Positions 17,935 to 25,351 of a stretch of 64,000 nucleotides of DNA are shown piece after piece. How positions within the stretch are numbered: the first letter of the stretch is position 1; the number at the start of each line of letters is the position of its first letter. This DNA is from Jatrophihabitans sp035642535. GTDB taxonomy: Bacteria; Actinomycetota; Actinomycetes; Mycobacteriales; Jatrophihabitantaceae. The notes beneath the pieces are model-generated. The model had not been told where the DNA came from. It ran no database searches and saw nothing but the letters and a program-made list of their open reading frames with translations. Location: positions 1-64,000 of the forward strand of contig DASQSE010000070.1 in NCBI GenBank assembly GCA_035642535.1, given 5' to 3'. A program made the position numbers and the translations under genes.

Positions 17935-18966
17935 GTGGACTTCGGGGTAGTGCTGCAGAACGACCCGCCCGCCTGGCGGATCGTGGAATTCGCGAGACAG
18001 GCGGAGATCCTCGGGTTCACGCACGTGTGGGCGTTCGACTCGCATTTGCTGTGGCAGGAGCCGTACGTCATCTTCAGCCAGATCCTGTCCAACACGCGAC
18101 GCGTGAAGGTCGGGCCGATGGTGACCAATCCGGCCACCCGCGACTGGACGGTCACCGCATCGCTGTTCGCCACGTTGAACGAGATGTTCGGCAACCGGAC
18201 GATCTGCGGCATCGGCCGCGGCGACTCGGCCGTCCGCATGCTCAACGGCTCGCCGGTGACGCTCGCGACCCTGCGTGAGTCGATCGAGGTCATCCGCGCC
18301 CTCGCGAACGGCGAGCAGGCGTCCTACAACGGCAACCTGCTGCAGTTCCCGTGGTCGGTCGGCTCAGAGCTGCCGATGTGGGTGGCCGCGTACGGGCCGA
18401 AGGCGCTCGCCCTCACCGGCGAGGTGGCGGACGGATTCATCCTGCAGCTCGCCGACCCGACCATCACGGAGTGGGCGATCGCCGCGGTGCGCAAGGCGGC
18501 CGCCGACGCAGGCCGCGACCCGTCGTCGGTCACCATCTGCGCGGCGGCACCGGCCTACGTCACGGACGGCACGCCGGCCAACCTCGAGCACGCGCGCAAC
18601 CAGTGCCGGTGGTTCGGCGGGATGGTCGGCAACCACGTCGCCGACATCGTGAACCGCTACGGCGCGGACAAGTCCGGCGTGCCGAAGCCGCTGGTGGACT
18701 ACATCTCGGGGCGCACCGGCTACGACTACAACCAGCACGGCAAGGCGGGCAACACGCACACCGATTTCGTGCCGGACGACGTCATCGACCGGTTCTGCCT
18801 GATCGGGCCCGTCGAGACCCACGTGGCCCGGCTGCGCGAGCTCGAATCGCTCGGCGTCGACCAGTTCGCGCTGTACCTGCAGCACGACGCGAAGTCCGAG
18901 ACACTTGCCGCCTACGGCGATCGGGTGCTGCCCGCGGTCAACATCCGCAAGGCCGCCAAGGCATGA
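17935..18966 (+). CDS. LLM-class flavin/F420-dependent oxidoreductase in the pyrimidine operon
   Basis: A 343-residue luciferase-like TIM-barrel protein. Hallmarks are the N-terminal MDFGVVLQND strand, FTHVWAFDSHL, the barrel strand RVKVGPMVTNPATRDWTVTA, and CGIGRGDSAV. It resembles the actinobacterial F420-dependent subgroup that travels with hydantoinase genes. GTG 17935 has GGGGTG upstream. It lies between dihydropyrimidinase and transporter genes, and its stop overlaps the permease start by 4 bp, so it is part of the operon. A dihydropyrimidine dehydrogenase is missing here, so this enzyme could do the redox step on the ring. That is inference; the cofactor (F420 or FMN) is not decided by sequence inspection. 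Confidence 0.85.
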   Translation: MDFGVVLQNDPPAWRIVEFARQAEILGFTHVWAFDSHLLWQEPYVIFSQILSNTRRVKVGPMVTNPATRDWTVTASLFATLNEMFGNRTICGIGRGDSAVRMLNGSPVTLATLRESIEVIRALANGEQASYNGNLLQFPWSVGSELPMWVAAYGPKALALTGEVADGFILQLADPTITEWAIAAVRKAAADAGRDPSSVTICAAAPAYVTDGTPANLEHARNQCRWFGGMVGNHVADIVNRYGADKSGVPKPLVDYISGRTGYDYNQHGKAGNTHTDFVPDDVIDRFCLIGPVETHVARLRELESLGVDQFALYLQHDAKSETLAAYGDRVLPAVNIRKAAKA

Positions 18967-19862
18967 GCCGAGCTGTCGGCAGGACGGCACTGGTCGGCCG
19001 GTGGGTCGGCCGCGGCGTGCTCGTCGTGCTGGCGCTGGCAGCGCTCGGGGCGATCTGGGAGGCGTACAAGTCCTGGGGGCCGGCCGACGGCGTGAAGGTG
19101 TTCGGCGCCCGCATCCTGCCGCGCACCACCGACTCGTCGATGCCGCACCTGTCGACGATCTGGCACGCGTTCGGCCAGCAGGAGGTCGGCGGCGCGATCA
19201 CCTTCGGCCCGACGAAGACCGTCCTGGACTCGGTCTACGACGCGGCGCTGCACACGCTGCGCTGGGCCGCTGCCGGATTCGCGATCGGCGTGGTGGTCGG
19301 CATGTTGTTGGCGCTGGCGATGGATCGGCTGCTGATCGCCGAACGCGCACTGATGCCCTACGTGGTGCTCAGCCAGACCGTCCCCCTTATCGCGCTCGCA
19401 CCGCTGGTGAGCAAGTGGGGGCAGGGCTGGGGCTTCTGGGATCGCTGGATGTCGGTGTCGGTCATCGCTGCCTACCTCGCGTTCTTCCCGGTGGCGGTCG
19501 GCATGATGCGCGGCCTCAAGTCACCGAGCGCCGTGCACAGCGACTACTTCCGCTGCTCGGCGGCCGGCTGGTGGAAGACGCTGATTCGTTTGAAGCTGCC
19601 CTCCTCGGTGCCCTTCCTCGTCCCGGCACTGCGCCTCGCCGCCGCCGCGGCGGTCGTGGGCAGCATCGTCGCGGAGATCTCGGTCGGCCAGGAGGGCGGG
19701 ATCGGAAGGCTCATCATCGACTACTCGCAGCAGGCCACCGGCGATCCGTCCCGGGTCTATGCCGCTGTGATCGGCGCCGCGGCGCTCGGCCTTGCCGCGG
19801 GCGCCGCAGTCACCGTCTTCGACCTCGCGCTGTGGCGCTATCACCGAGGAGCTGCGTCCTGA
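18963..19862 (+). CDS. ABC transporter permease, SsuC/ThiX-like
   Basis: A 299-residue inner-membrane subunit of the BPD_transp_1 family. About six hydrophobic helices are visible (VLVVLALAALGAIW, GFAIGVVVGMLLALAM, SVIAAYLAFFPVAVGMM and others). The EAA-type cytoplasmic loop that docks the ATPase is CSAAGWWKTLIRLKLPSSVPF. ATG 18963 overlaps the LLM stop as ATGA, and its own TGA overlaps the ATPase ATG. It pairs with the second permease at 20680 as a heterodimer. Confidence 0.9.
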   Translation: MSRAVGRTALVGRWVGRGVLVVLALAALGAIWEAYKSWGPADGVKVFGARILPRTTDSSMPHLSTIWHAFGQQEVGGAITFGPTKTVLDSVYDAALHTLRWAAAGFAIGVVVGMLLALAMDRLLIAERALMPYVVLSQTVPLIALAPLVSKWGQGWGFWDRWMSVSVIAAYLAFFPVAVGMMRGLKSPSAVHSDYFRCSAAGWWKTLIRLKLPSSVPFLVPALRLAAAAAVVGSIVAEISVGQEGGIGRLIIDYSQQATGDPSRVYAAVIGAAALGLAAGAAVTVFDLALWRYHRGAAS

Positions 19863-20683
19863 TGAACCAGCCGGCTGTCGAGCTGCGCGGGGTCGGCAAG
19901 ACGTTCGCCGCGCGGCGCGCAACCGTCGTCGCGTTGGAGGACATCAACCTCACGATCGCGCGCGGCGAGTTCGTGTCGCTGATCGGCCCGTCCGGGTGTG
20001 GCAAGTCGACGCTGTTGCGCATCATCGCCGACCTGCTCCAGCCGACGGAGGGCGCGGTCGCGGTCAACGGCAAGCCGGCCGGCAAGGCACGCCTCGACCA
20101 GGACTACGGCATCGCGTTCCAACAGGCCGGGCTGCTCGACTGGCGCACCGTGCTCGCCAACATCGAGCTGCCGCTCGAGCTGCACGGCATCGATCGCACG
20201 CGACGCCGGGGCCGGGCGATGGAGCTGATCGAGCTGGTCGGCCTGACCGAATTCGCGAAGCACCGGCCGCCGCAGCTGTCCGGCGGCATGCAGCAGCGTG
20301 TCGCGATCGCGCGCGCGTTGGCCGAGAGCCCGACGCTCTTGCTGATGGACGAGCCGTTCGGCGCGCTCGACGAGATGACGCGCGAACGGATGCAGAGCGA
20401 GCTCGTGCGGATCGCTGGCGAGACGGAGGCGGCCGTCGTGTTCGTCACCCACTCGATCCCGGAAGCGGTCTTCCTCTCCGACCGGGTGGCGATCATGTCC
20501 GCGCGGCCCGGGCGGATCACCGAGGTCGTCCCCGTCGAACTCGGAAACCGGACCGACGACACCCGCGAGGCACCGGCGTTCTACGCGGCCATCACGCAGG
20601 TGCGCGAGGCGCTGCGCGGCCGGCCGGTGCCGGAGGCCGCGAAGGTCGAGGTCGACATCGAGCAGGCACAGGGCGCGCTGTGA
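19862..20683 (+). CDS. ABC transporter ATP-binding protein, SsuB/ThiZ-like
   Basis: The 273-residue nucleotide-binding subunit has Walker A GPSGCGKST, Q-loop AFQQAGLLDWRT, signature LSGGMQQR, Walker B LLLMDEPFGALDE and the H-loop THSIPEAVFLSDR. The Q-loop and EAVFLSDR wording are typical of the taurine/nitrate/THI5 importer group. It sits between the two permeases with start-stop overlaps on both sides, so the three membrane-complex subunits should be made together. Confidence 0.93.
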   Translation: MNQPAVELRGVGKTFAARRATVVALEDINLTIARGEFVSLIGPSGCGKSTLLRIIADLLQPTEGAVAVNGKPAGKARLDQDYGIAFQQAGLLDWRTVLANIELPLELHGIDRTRRRGRAMELIELVGLTEFAKHRPPQLSGGMQQRVAIARALAESPTLLLMDEPFGALDEMTRERMQSELVRIAGETEAAVVFVTHSIPEAVFLSDRVAIMSARPGRITEVVPVELGNRTDDTREAPAFYAAITQVREALRGRPVPEAAKVEVDIEQAQGAL

Positions 20684-21447
20684 AACGTGCGGCCGCGGCG
20701 CTGCTCCCCCCGCTCGTGTGGGGGGCGTTGTGCGTCGCCGGCTGGCAGCTGTTCGTCCGCGCCCTCGACGTCCGCAGCTACGTGCTGCCGGCGCCGAGCG
20801 ACATCTGGACGGCGGCCGGTGACGCGCATTCGCGGATCGTCTCTGCCGCCGGGCACAGCGGCCTGAACGCGCTGGTGGGCCTGGTCGTCGGTGCTGTCGC
20901 GGGCGTGCTGCTGGCCGCGCTTGCCGCCCGGCTGCCGATCCTCGGCGGGGCGGTCACGCCGATCGTGGCCGCCCTCGCCGCGATTCCGATCGTCGCCCTG
21001 GCGCCCTTGCTGAACGACATGTACTCGCCGCTGTCGCCGCTGCCGCGCCGCGAGGTCGTCGCGCTCAGCGCCTTCGTCCCGATCTTCTTCAACGTGCTGC
21101 GCGGGCTGCGCCAGCTCACGCCGGTGCATCGCGAGCTCATGCGCAGCTACGCCGCGTCGGGGACGGCCATCCTGCGCACGATCCGCATACCCGGCGCGCT
21201 CCCGCACTTCTTCACCGGACTGCGCATCGCGTCATCACTCGCCGTGATCGCCGCGATCGTCAGCGAGTACTTCGGCGGACTCCAGGACGGGCTCGGCTCG
21301 CGCATCACGTCATCGGTCGGCGCGACGGACTATCCCGCAGCCTGGGCCTCGGTGGTCGGCGCCGTCGTCCTCGGGCTGCTCTTCTACATCGGCGCGCTGC
21401 TGTTGGAGCGCGCCGTACTCGGGCGGCGGGCAGCGCCTGCGACCTGA
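20680..21447 (+). CDS. ABC transporter permease, second subunit
   Basis: A 255-residue BPD_transp_1 permease. The EAA loop reads RSYAASGTAILRTIRIPGALPHF (key part SGTAILRTIRIPGALP). Hydrophobic helices include ALVGLVVGAVAGVLLAALAA and ASVVGAVVLGLLFYIGALLL. GTG 20680 overlaps the ATPase stop (GTGA). With the first permease it would form the channel for the substrate delivered by the lipoprotein encoded next. Confidence 0.9.
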   Translation: MKRAAAALLPPLVWGALCVAGWQLFVRALDVRSYVLPAPSDIWTAAGDAHSRIVSAAGHSGLNALVGLVVGAVAGVLLAALAARLPILGGAVTPIVAALAAIPIVALAPLLNDMYSPLSPLPRREVVALSAFVPIFFNVLRGLRQLTPVHRELMRSYAASGTAILRTIRIPGALPHFFTGLRIASSLAVIAAIVSEYFGGLQDGLGSRITSSVGATDYPAAWASVVGAVVLGLLFYIGALLLERAVLGRRAAPAT

Positions 21448-21506
21448 GGCACCACAAACGGGGGCGGCGCGGCCGCGAAACCGAAAACCGAACAGGAGGC
21501 ATGTGC

Positions 21507-22670
21507 ATGAGGGGTCGCAAGAGAGGGGCACTCGCCGGCGCGACCGCGATGGTGTCCGCGGCGCTGCTGACGGCGGCGTGCAGCAGCAGCGGCGGTGGTG
21601 GAGGTGACAACTCGGCTCCGCCGGACACGTCCGGCAAGAAGGTCGACGTCACGCTGCAACTGCAGTGGGTCACCCAAGCGCAGTTCGCCGGCTACATCGC
21701 GGCGCTGAAGAAGGGCTATTACAACGCCCAGGGCCTGAACGTGTCGATCGTCCCGGCCGGCACCGACACCGTGCCGCAGACGACCGTCGACGACGGCGGT
21801 TCGGCCGACTTCGCCATCGCGTGGGTGCCGAAGGCGCTGCAGTCGCGCGAGCAGGGTGCGGACATCACCGACGTCGGGCAGGTGTTCCAGCGATCCGGCA
21901 CGCTGCAGATCTCGTTCAAGGACAACGGCATCACCTCCGTCACGGACCTGAAGGGCAAGACGGTCGGCGACTGGGGCTTCGGCAACGAGTACGAGCTGTT
22001 CGCGGGCATGACCAAGGACGGGCTCGATCCGGGCAGCGACGTCAAGATCGTCCAGCAACAGTTCGACATGAACGCATTCCTCGCCGGCGACATCGATGCG
22101 GCGCAGGCGATGATCTACAACGAGTACGCGCAGGTGCTCGAGGCGAAGAACCCGAAGACCGGTCAGCTCTACCAGCCGTCCGACCTCAACGTCATCAACT
22201 GGAACGACGTCGGCACCGCAATGCTGCAGGACGCGATCTGGGCCAACACGAAGAAGCTGCAGGACCCCGCGTTCCAGGACACGACGGTCAAGTTCCTGAC
22301 CGCGAGCTACCAGGGCTGGATCTACTGCGCGTCGAACCCGAGCGACTGTCGCGACATGGTCGTGCAGGCCGGGTCGAAGCTCGGCGCGAGCCACCAGCTG
22401 TGGCAGACCAACGAGGTCAACAAGCTGATCTGGCCGTCGCCGAACGGCATCGGGATGGTCGACAAGTCGGCGTGGGACCGCACCGTCAGCATCGCCCAGG
22501 ACACCAAGAACGCCGACGGCGACACCGTCCTCAAGGCGGCGCCGACCGGTGAGGCCTACACCAACGAGTTCACCGAGAAGGCGCTGCAGAACCTGAAGGA
22601 CATGGGGCTGGACACCACCGGCGCGAACTTCAAACCGATCACGGTCTCGCTCCAGCCCGGCGGCAGCTGA
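21507..22670 (+). CDS. NMT1/THI5-like substrate-binding lipoprotein of the ABC importer
   Basis: The 387-residue precursor has a signal peptide and lipobox LLTAAC followed by a Ser/Gly linker, so it is anchored outside the membrane. The mature part starts VDVTLQLQWVTQAQFAGYIAALKKGYY, the family hallmark of proteins binding pyrimidine precursors, riboflavin or related rings. GGAGG lies 1 nt before ATG 21501 and 7 nt before ATG 21507, so the second is chosen. Given the degradative genes before it, the cargo may be a pyrimidine, dihydropyrimidine or hydantoin. This is the last gene of the operon; a strong hairpin follows. Confidence 0.9.
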   Translation: MRGRKRGALAGATAMVSAALLTAACSSSGGGGGDNSAPPDTSGKKVDVTLQLQWVTQAQFAGYIAALKKGYYNAQGLNVSIVPAGTDTVPQTTVDDGGSADFAIAWVPKALQSREQGADITDVGQVFQRSGTLQISFKDNGITSVTDLKGKTVGDWGFGNEYELFAGMTKDGLDPGSDVKIVQQQFDMNAFLAGDIDAAQAMIYNEYAQVLEAKNPKTGQLYQPSDLNVINWNDVGTAMLQDAIWANTKKLQDPAFQDTTVKFLTASYQGWIYCASNPSDCRDMVVQAGSKLGASHQLWQTNEVNKLIWPSPNGIGMVDKSAWDRTVSIAQDTKNADGDTVLKAAPTGEAYTNEFTEKALQNLKDMGLDTTGANFKPITVSLQPGGS

Positions 22671-22682
22671 TCGAATAGCGAC

Positions 22683-22726
22683 TTGTCCGCCCTTCGGTAG
22701 GTCATCACGTGCCGAAGGGCGGACAA
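22683..22726. terminator. Hairpin between convergent genes; GTCCGCCCTTCG-family repeat, copy 1
   Basis: Perfect 15-bp arms TTGTCCGCCCTTCGG (22683-22697) and CCGAAGGGCGGACAA (22712-22726) enclose a 14-nt loop. It sits between the importer operon and the convergent CBM48-like gene, so it can serve both as a terminator without a T-run. The same arm sequence occurs at 47494-47539. Confidence 0.65.
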
Positions 22727-22757
22727 CTCGCTGGGCGCGGGCGGCGCGGGCAGCTGA

Positions 22758-23030
22758 TCAGGTGGAGACGACGCCGACGAGCACGGCCTCCGGGTCGTCG
22801 AACCACACCCCGCCGGAGCCGAGGTAGCGGAACCGCATCTCCTGCCCCGCCGGCACGCTGACGCTGACGCTGCGCGTGCCGTTGCTGCGCCGCACCAGCT
22901 TGTGCACGCCGGGCTGCCAGCCGTTGAAGTCGCCGACCGCCGACACCGGGCCGTCGTGCACGTTGTCCGGCAGCACGAACTGGATCTTGGACGTCCCCGT
23001 CTTGCGGTTGGTGCTCACCCGAATTGCCAT
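22758..23030 (-). CDS. Isoamylase N-terminal/CBM48-like small protein
   Basis: A 90-residue protein that is one early-set beta-sandwich, of the kind that binds glycogen or starch at the front of branching enzymes or in AMPK-beta. Signs are SAVGDFNGWQPGVHKLVRRSNGTRSVSV, with the FNGW core, and RYLGSGGVWFDDPEA. ATG 23030 is preceded by GGAGGAACGGCGGAG; longer readings to 23156 lack support. It stands alone, so it may target a partner enzyme or sense glycogen. Function is inferred from the fold only. Confidence 0.75.
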   Translation of the reverse strand: MAIRVSTNRKTGTSKIQFVLPDNVHDGPVSAVGDFNGWQPGVHKLVRRSNGTRSVSVSVPAGQEMRFRYLGSGGVWFDDPEAVLVGVVST

Positions 23031-23264
23031 CTCCGCCGTTCCTCCGTCTCCTTCGCCGCGCCTCGGCCGCGCGACGCGAGCACGGTAAGGCTCACCGCCG
23101 CGCCGCTCGTGCTCCGACACGCGCACGTTCACCCACTGGTAACAAAACGCTGGCAAACACGGCAGCCAAACCCGTATCAGGCAGCCCGGCCCGGCCTCTA
23201 CATTCGTGTCACCCCGGGACGCCGTTGCCCGGGGCTAGGGGCATAAGTCCGGGAAGGGTCCGCC

Positions 23265-24212
23265 ATGACACAAACGACATCGCCGTCCCCAGCCGTTCCG
23301 TCCGACCAGGGCGGTAGTCCGTTACCGGACCAGGACGGCGCCGGCCGGATCAGCGCCGGCATCGCCGCAGCCGCATCCGGGCTCGGCGCGCTGGGCAAGC
23401 TGCCGGGCACCTGGACGGGGCACGGTTTCAGCCAGATCTGGCGCCCCAAGCACGGCACCAATGACCACTTCCTCCAGCTCAACCTCACCCGCGAACACCT
23501 AGTGTTCAACTCCATCGGCGGGCTCGTCCCCAACCGCGGTTTCGCGCAGCCCGACATCGAGCTCACCGGCGTGCGCTACTTGCAGCAGATCAGCGACGAC
23601 AGCGGATTCCCGCCGCCCACCGGCGGCGGCGCGCTGCACCTCGAGCCCGGCTTCTGGCTCAACGTCCCCGCGACGACTCACCCGCACGCGCCGGCCAGCA
23701 TCGTGCGGCTGGCCTCGATTCCGCATGGGACGGCCGTCCTCGCCCAGGGTGCTGCCGAGCAGATCGACGGCCCACCGCCGATCCACAAGGTCGACATCAC
23801 GCCGTTCGCGATCGGCCAGCCGAACCAGAAGGTTCCCTTCCCGCACGAGACCAACCTCAACCACAACAGCAACCTGCGGAACAGCCCGCTGCCGGCCGGC
23901 ATCACCCAGGAGCTCGTCGACAACCCGAACGCGCTGCTCAGCGATCGGCTCGCGCATCAACAGGTGGTGCACACCACGGTCCTGCACATCACCTCCGGAG
24001 ATATCGACGGCGGCGGCCTGCGCGACATCCCGTTCCTCGGCCCGAACGCCGCCGCCAACCACCTGACGGCCACCTTCCGGATCGAGACCGTCAAGCATCC
24101 GCACGGCGGCACGTTCCTCCAGTTGCAGTACACCCAGCAGCTCAACCTCGACTTCGCCGGGTTGAGCTGGCCGCACGTCACGGTGGCCAACCTCGTCCTC
24201 ACCGGCGCCTGA
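23265..24212 (+). CDS. Uncharacterised lipocalin/heme-binding-like protein
   Basis: A 315-residue soluble protein without a signal peptide. After a Pro/Gly-rich leader of about 35 residues comes LGKLPGTWTGHGFSQIWRP, a GxWxGxG entry strand as seen in FABP-like/nitrobindin-type barrels. A long beta-rich region follows with several His-containing turns (TTHPHAPAS, NLNHNSN, VKHPHGG). I recall similar proteins being called heme-binding, but no ligand residue can be named from sequence alone. The preceding 234-bp gap to the divergent CBM48-like gene carries a CCCCGGG/CCCGGGG hairpin at 23212-23234. Confidence 0.55.
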   Translation: MTQTTSPSPAVPSDQGGSPLPDQDGAGRISAGIAAAASGLGALGKLPGTWTGHGFSQIWRPKHGTNDHFLQLNLTREHLVFNSIGGLVPNRGFAQPDIELTGVRYLQQISDDSGFPPPTGGGALHLEPGFWLNVPATTHPHAPASIVRLASIPHGTAVLAQGAAEQIDGPPPIHKVDITPFAIGQPNQKVPFPHETNLNHNSNLRNSPLPAGITQELVDNPNALLSDRLAHQQVVHTTVLHITSGDIDGGGLRDIPFLGPNAAANHLTATFRIETVKHPHGGTFLQLQYTQQLNLDFAGLSWPHVTVANLVLTGA

Positions 24213-24246
24213 TCGACCGGTCGCCGCCCCGCGACTTCGGGTGACA

Positions 24247-24269
24247 GCCCGCCAGGGAGACTGGCGGGC
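24247..24269 (+). promoter_or_regulatory. Hairpin with Shine-Dalgarno in its loop, touching a start codon
   Basis: GCCCGCCAG (24247-24255) and CTGGCGGGC (24261-24269) are perfect 9-bp arms around the loop GGAGA, and the ATG of the next gene begins at 24270. The ribosome-binding purines AGGGAGA are thus displayed at the tip of a GC stem that ends at the start codon. Alternatively it is a terminator of the preceding gene and the true start lies farther in. Confidence 0.5.
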
Positions 24270-25271
24270 ATGGATCCGAAGGATGTCGCGGGGCGGCTGC
24301 TGGACGCCCATGTGGAGTTCGTCCTCGGCGAGCTGACCGGCAAGCGGCTGGGCCGGGTCATCGCGCGCGACGTCGATGACCTGCTCGCCCTCGCCGAGCA
24401 CGTGACGGTGACGGACGTGCTGGACCAGGACGTCGCAAAGCAGGTCGCGCGTCGGCTCGCGGAGCGGATCGGCGGCAGCGCGCTGCTCGAGGATCTGGTG
24501 ATGGCGCTGTCCGACGCGATCTACGATCTGTCGGCGAGCGAGACCCACCAGCTCGGCGAGGTCGTCGGCCGCGAGCCGGTGGAGTCGCTGGTCGTGCAGG
24601 TGCTGCGCATGCACACGCTGCACGAGCGGGCGCTCGCCCGGATGAACGAGAGCCCACTCGTCGCACGCGTCGCGCAGCGCTTCGTGGCGACCATCGTCAA
24701 CGACTTCATCGCGCAGAACCGGCAGGTCGCCGAACGGCTGCCCGGCGCGAAGTCGCTGTTCTCGCTTGGGACGAGCGCGGCCCGCACGGTCGGCCGGGTC
24801 TCGTTCGTCGGCGCGGCGGCCGACAAGGGCACACAGCTCGCGATCCGGCAGACGACGGGCGCGATGCGCGAGATGCTCAACGACGCCCCGCTGCAGGCCG
24901 CCGCGATGGAGATGTGGGATCTGCACGCCGACGAGCCGATCAGCGACCTGCGCGAATACCTGAGCAAGCAGGAGCTGCGCGAGCTCGTGGCGCTCGTGCA
25001 CGAACTCGTCACCAGCGCGCGCTCGAGCGAGTACGCAGGCGCGCTCGTCGACGAGTGCGTGGACGTCTTCTTCGCGCAGTACGGCGGGCGCTCGCTGGCG
25101 TCGTTGCTGCCGGAACTCGGCATCACCCGCGACGACCTCGTCGACGACCTGCGCGAGCTGTTGCCGCCGTTACTCGAAGCGGCTCGCGCGGACGGGCGTC
25201 TCGAGGAACTCGTACGCGTCAGGCTGGCGCCGTTCTACGCGTCGAAGAAGGTGCACGCGATCCTGAGTTGA
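24270..25271 (+). CDS. Uncharacterised helical protein, 333 aa
   Basis: I do not recognise this family. The chain is almost wholly helical and charged, with no signal peptide and at most a weakly hydrophobic stretch near LFSLGTSAARTVGRVSFVGAAA (middle of the protein). Repeating leucine/valine spacing suggests helical bundles. It lies 57 bp after the barrel-like gene on the same strand and is followed by a convergent terminator, so those two genes may form one unit. No catalytic motif was found. Confidence 0.6.
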   Translation: MDPKDVAGRLLDAHVEFVLGELTGKRLGRVIARDVDDLLALAEHVTVTDVLDQDVAKQVARRLAERIGGSALLEDLVMALSDAIYDLSASETHQLGEVVGREPVESLVVQVLRMHTLHERALARMNESPLVARVAQRFVATIVNDFIAQNRQVAERLPGAKSLFSLGTSAARTVGRVSFVGAAADKGTQLAIRQTTGAMREMLNDAPLQAAAMEMWDLHADEPISDLREYLSKQELRELVALVHELVTSARSSEYAGALVDECVDVFFAQYGGRSLASLLPELGITRDDLVDDLRELLPPLLEAARADGRLEELVRVRLAPFYASKKVHAILS

Positions 25272-25285
25272 TCCGAGGCGTGCGC

Positions 25286-25333
25286 GATCTTCCTGCACCT
25301 GGCGCGTCCAGCCACCGCAAGCGCAGGAAGATC
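25286..25333. terminator. Bidirectional terminator-like hairpin
   Basis: Arms GATCTTCCTGC (25286-25296) and GCAGGAAGATC (25323-25333) pair perfectly across 26 nt, between two convergent genes. There is no T-run, as common in high-GC actinobacteria. Confidence 0.6.
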
Positions 25334-25351
25334 ACCGGGCACACGCAGTCA

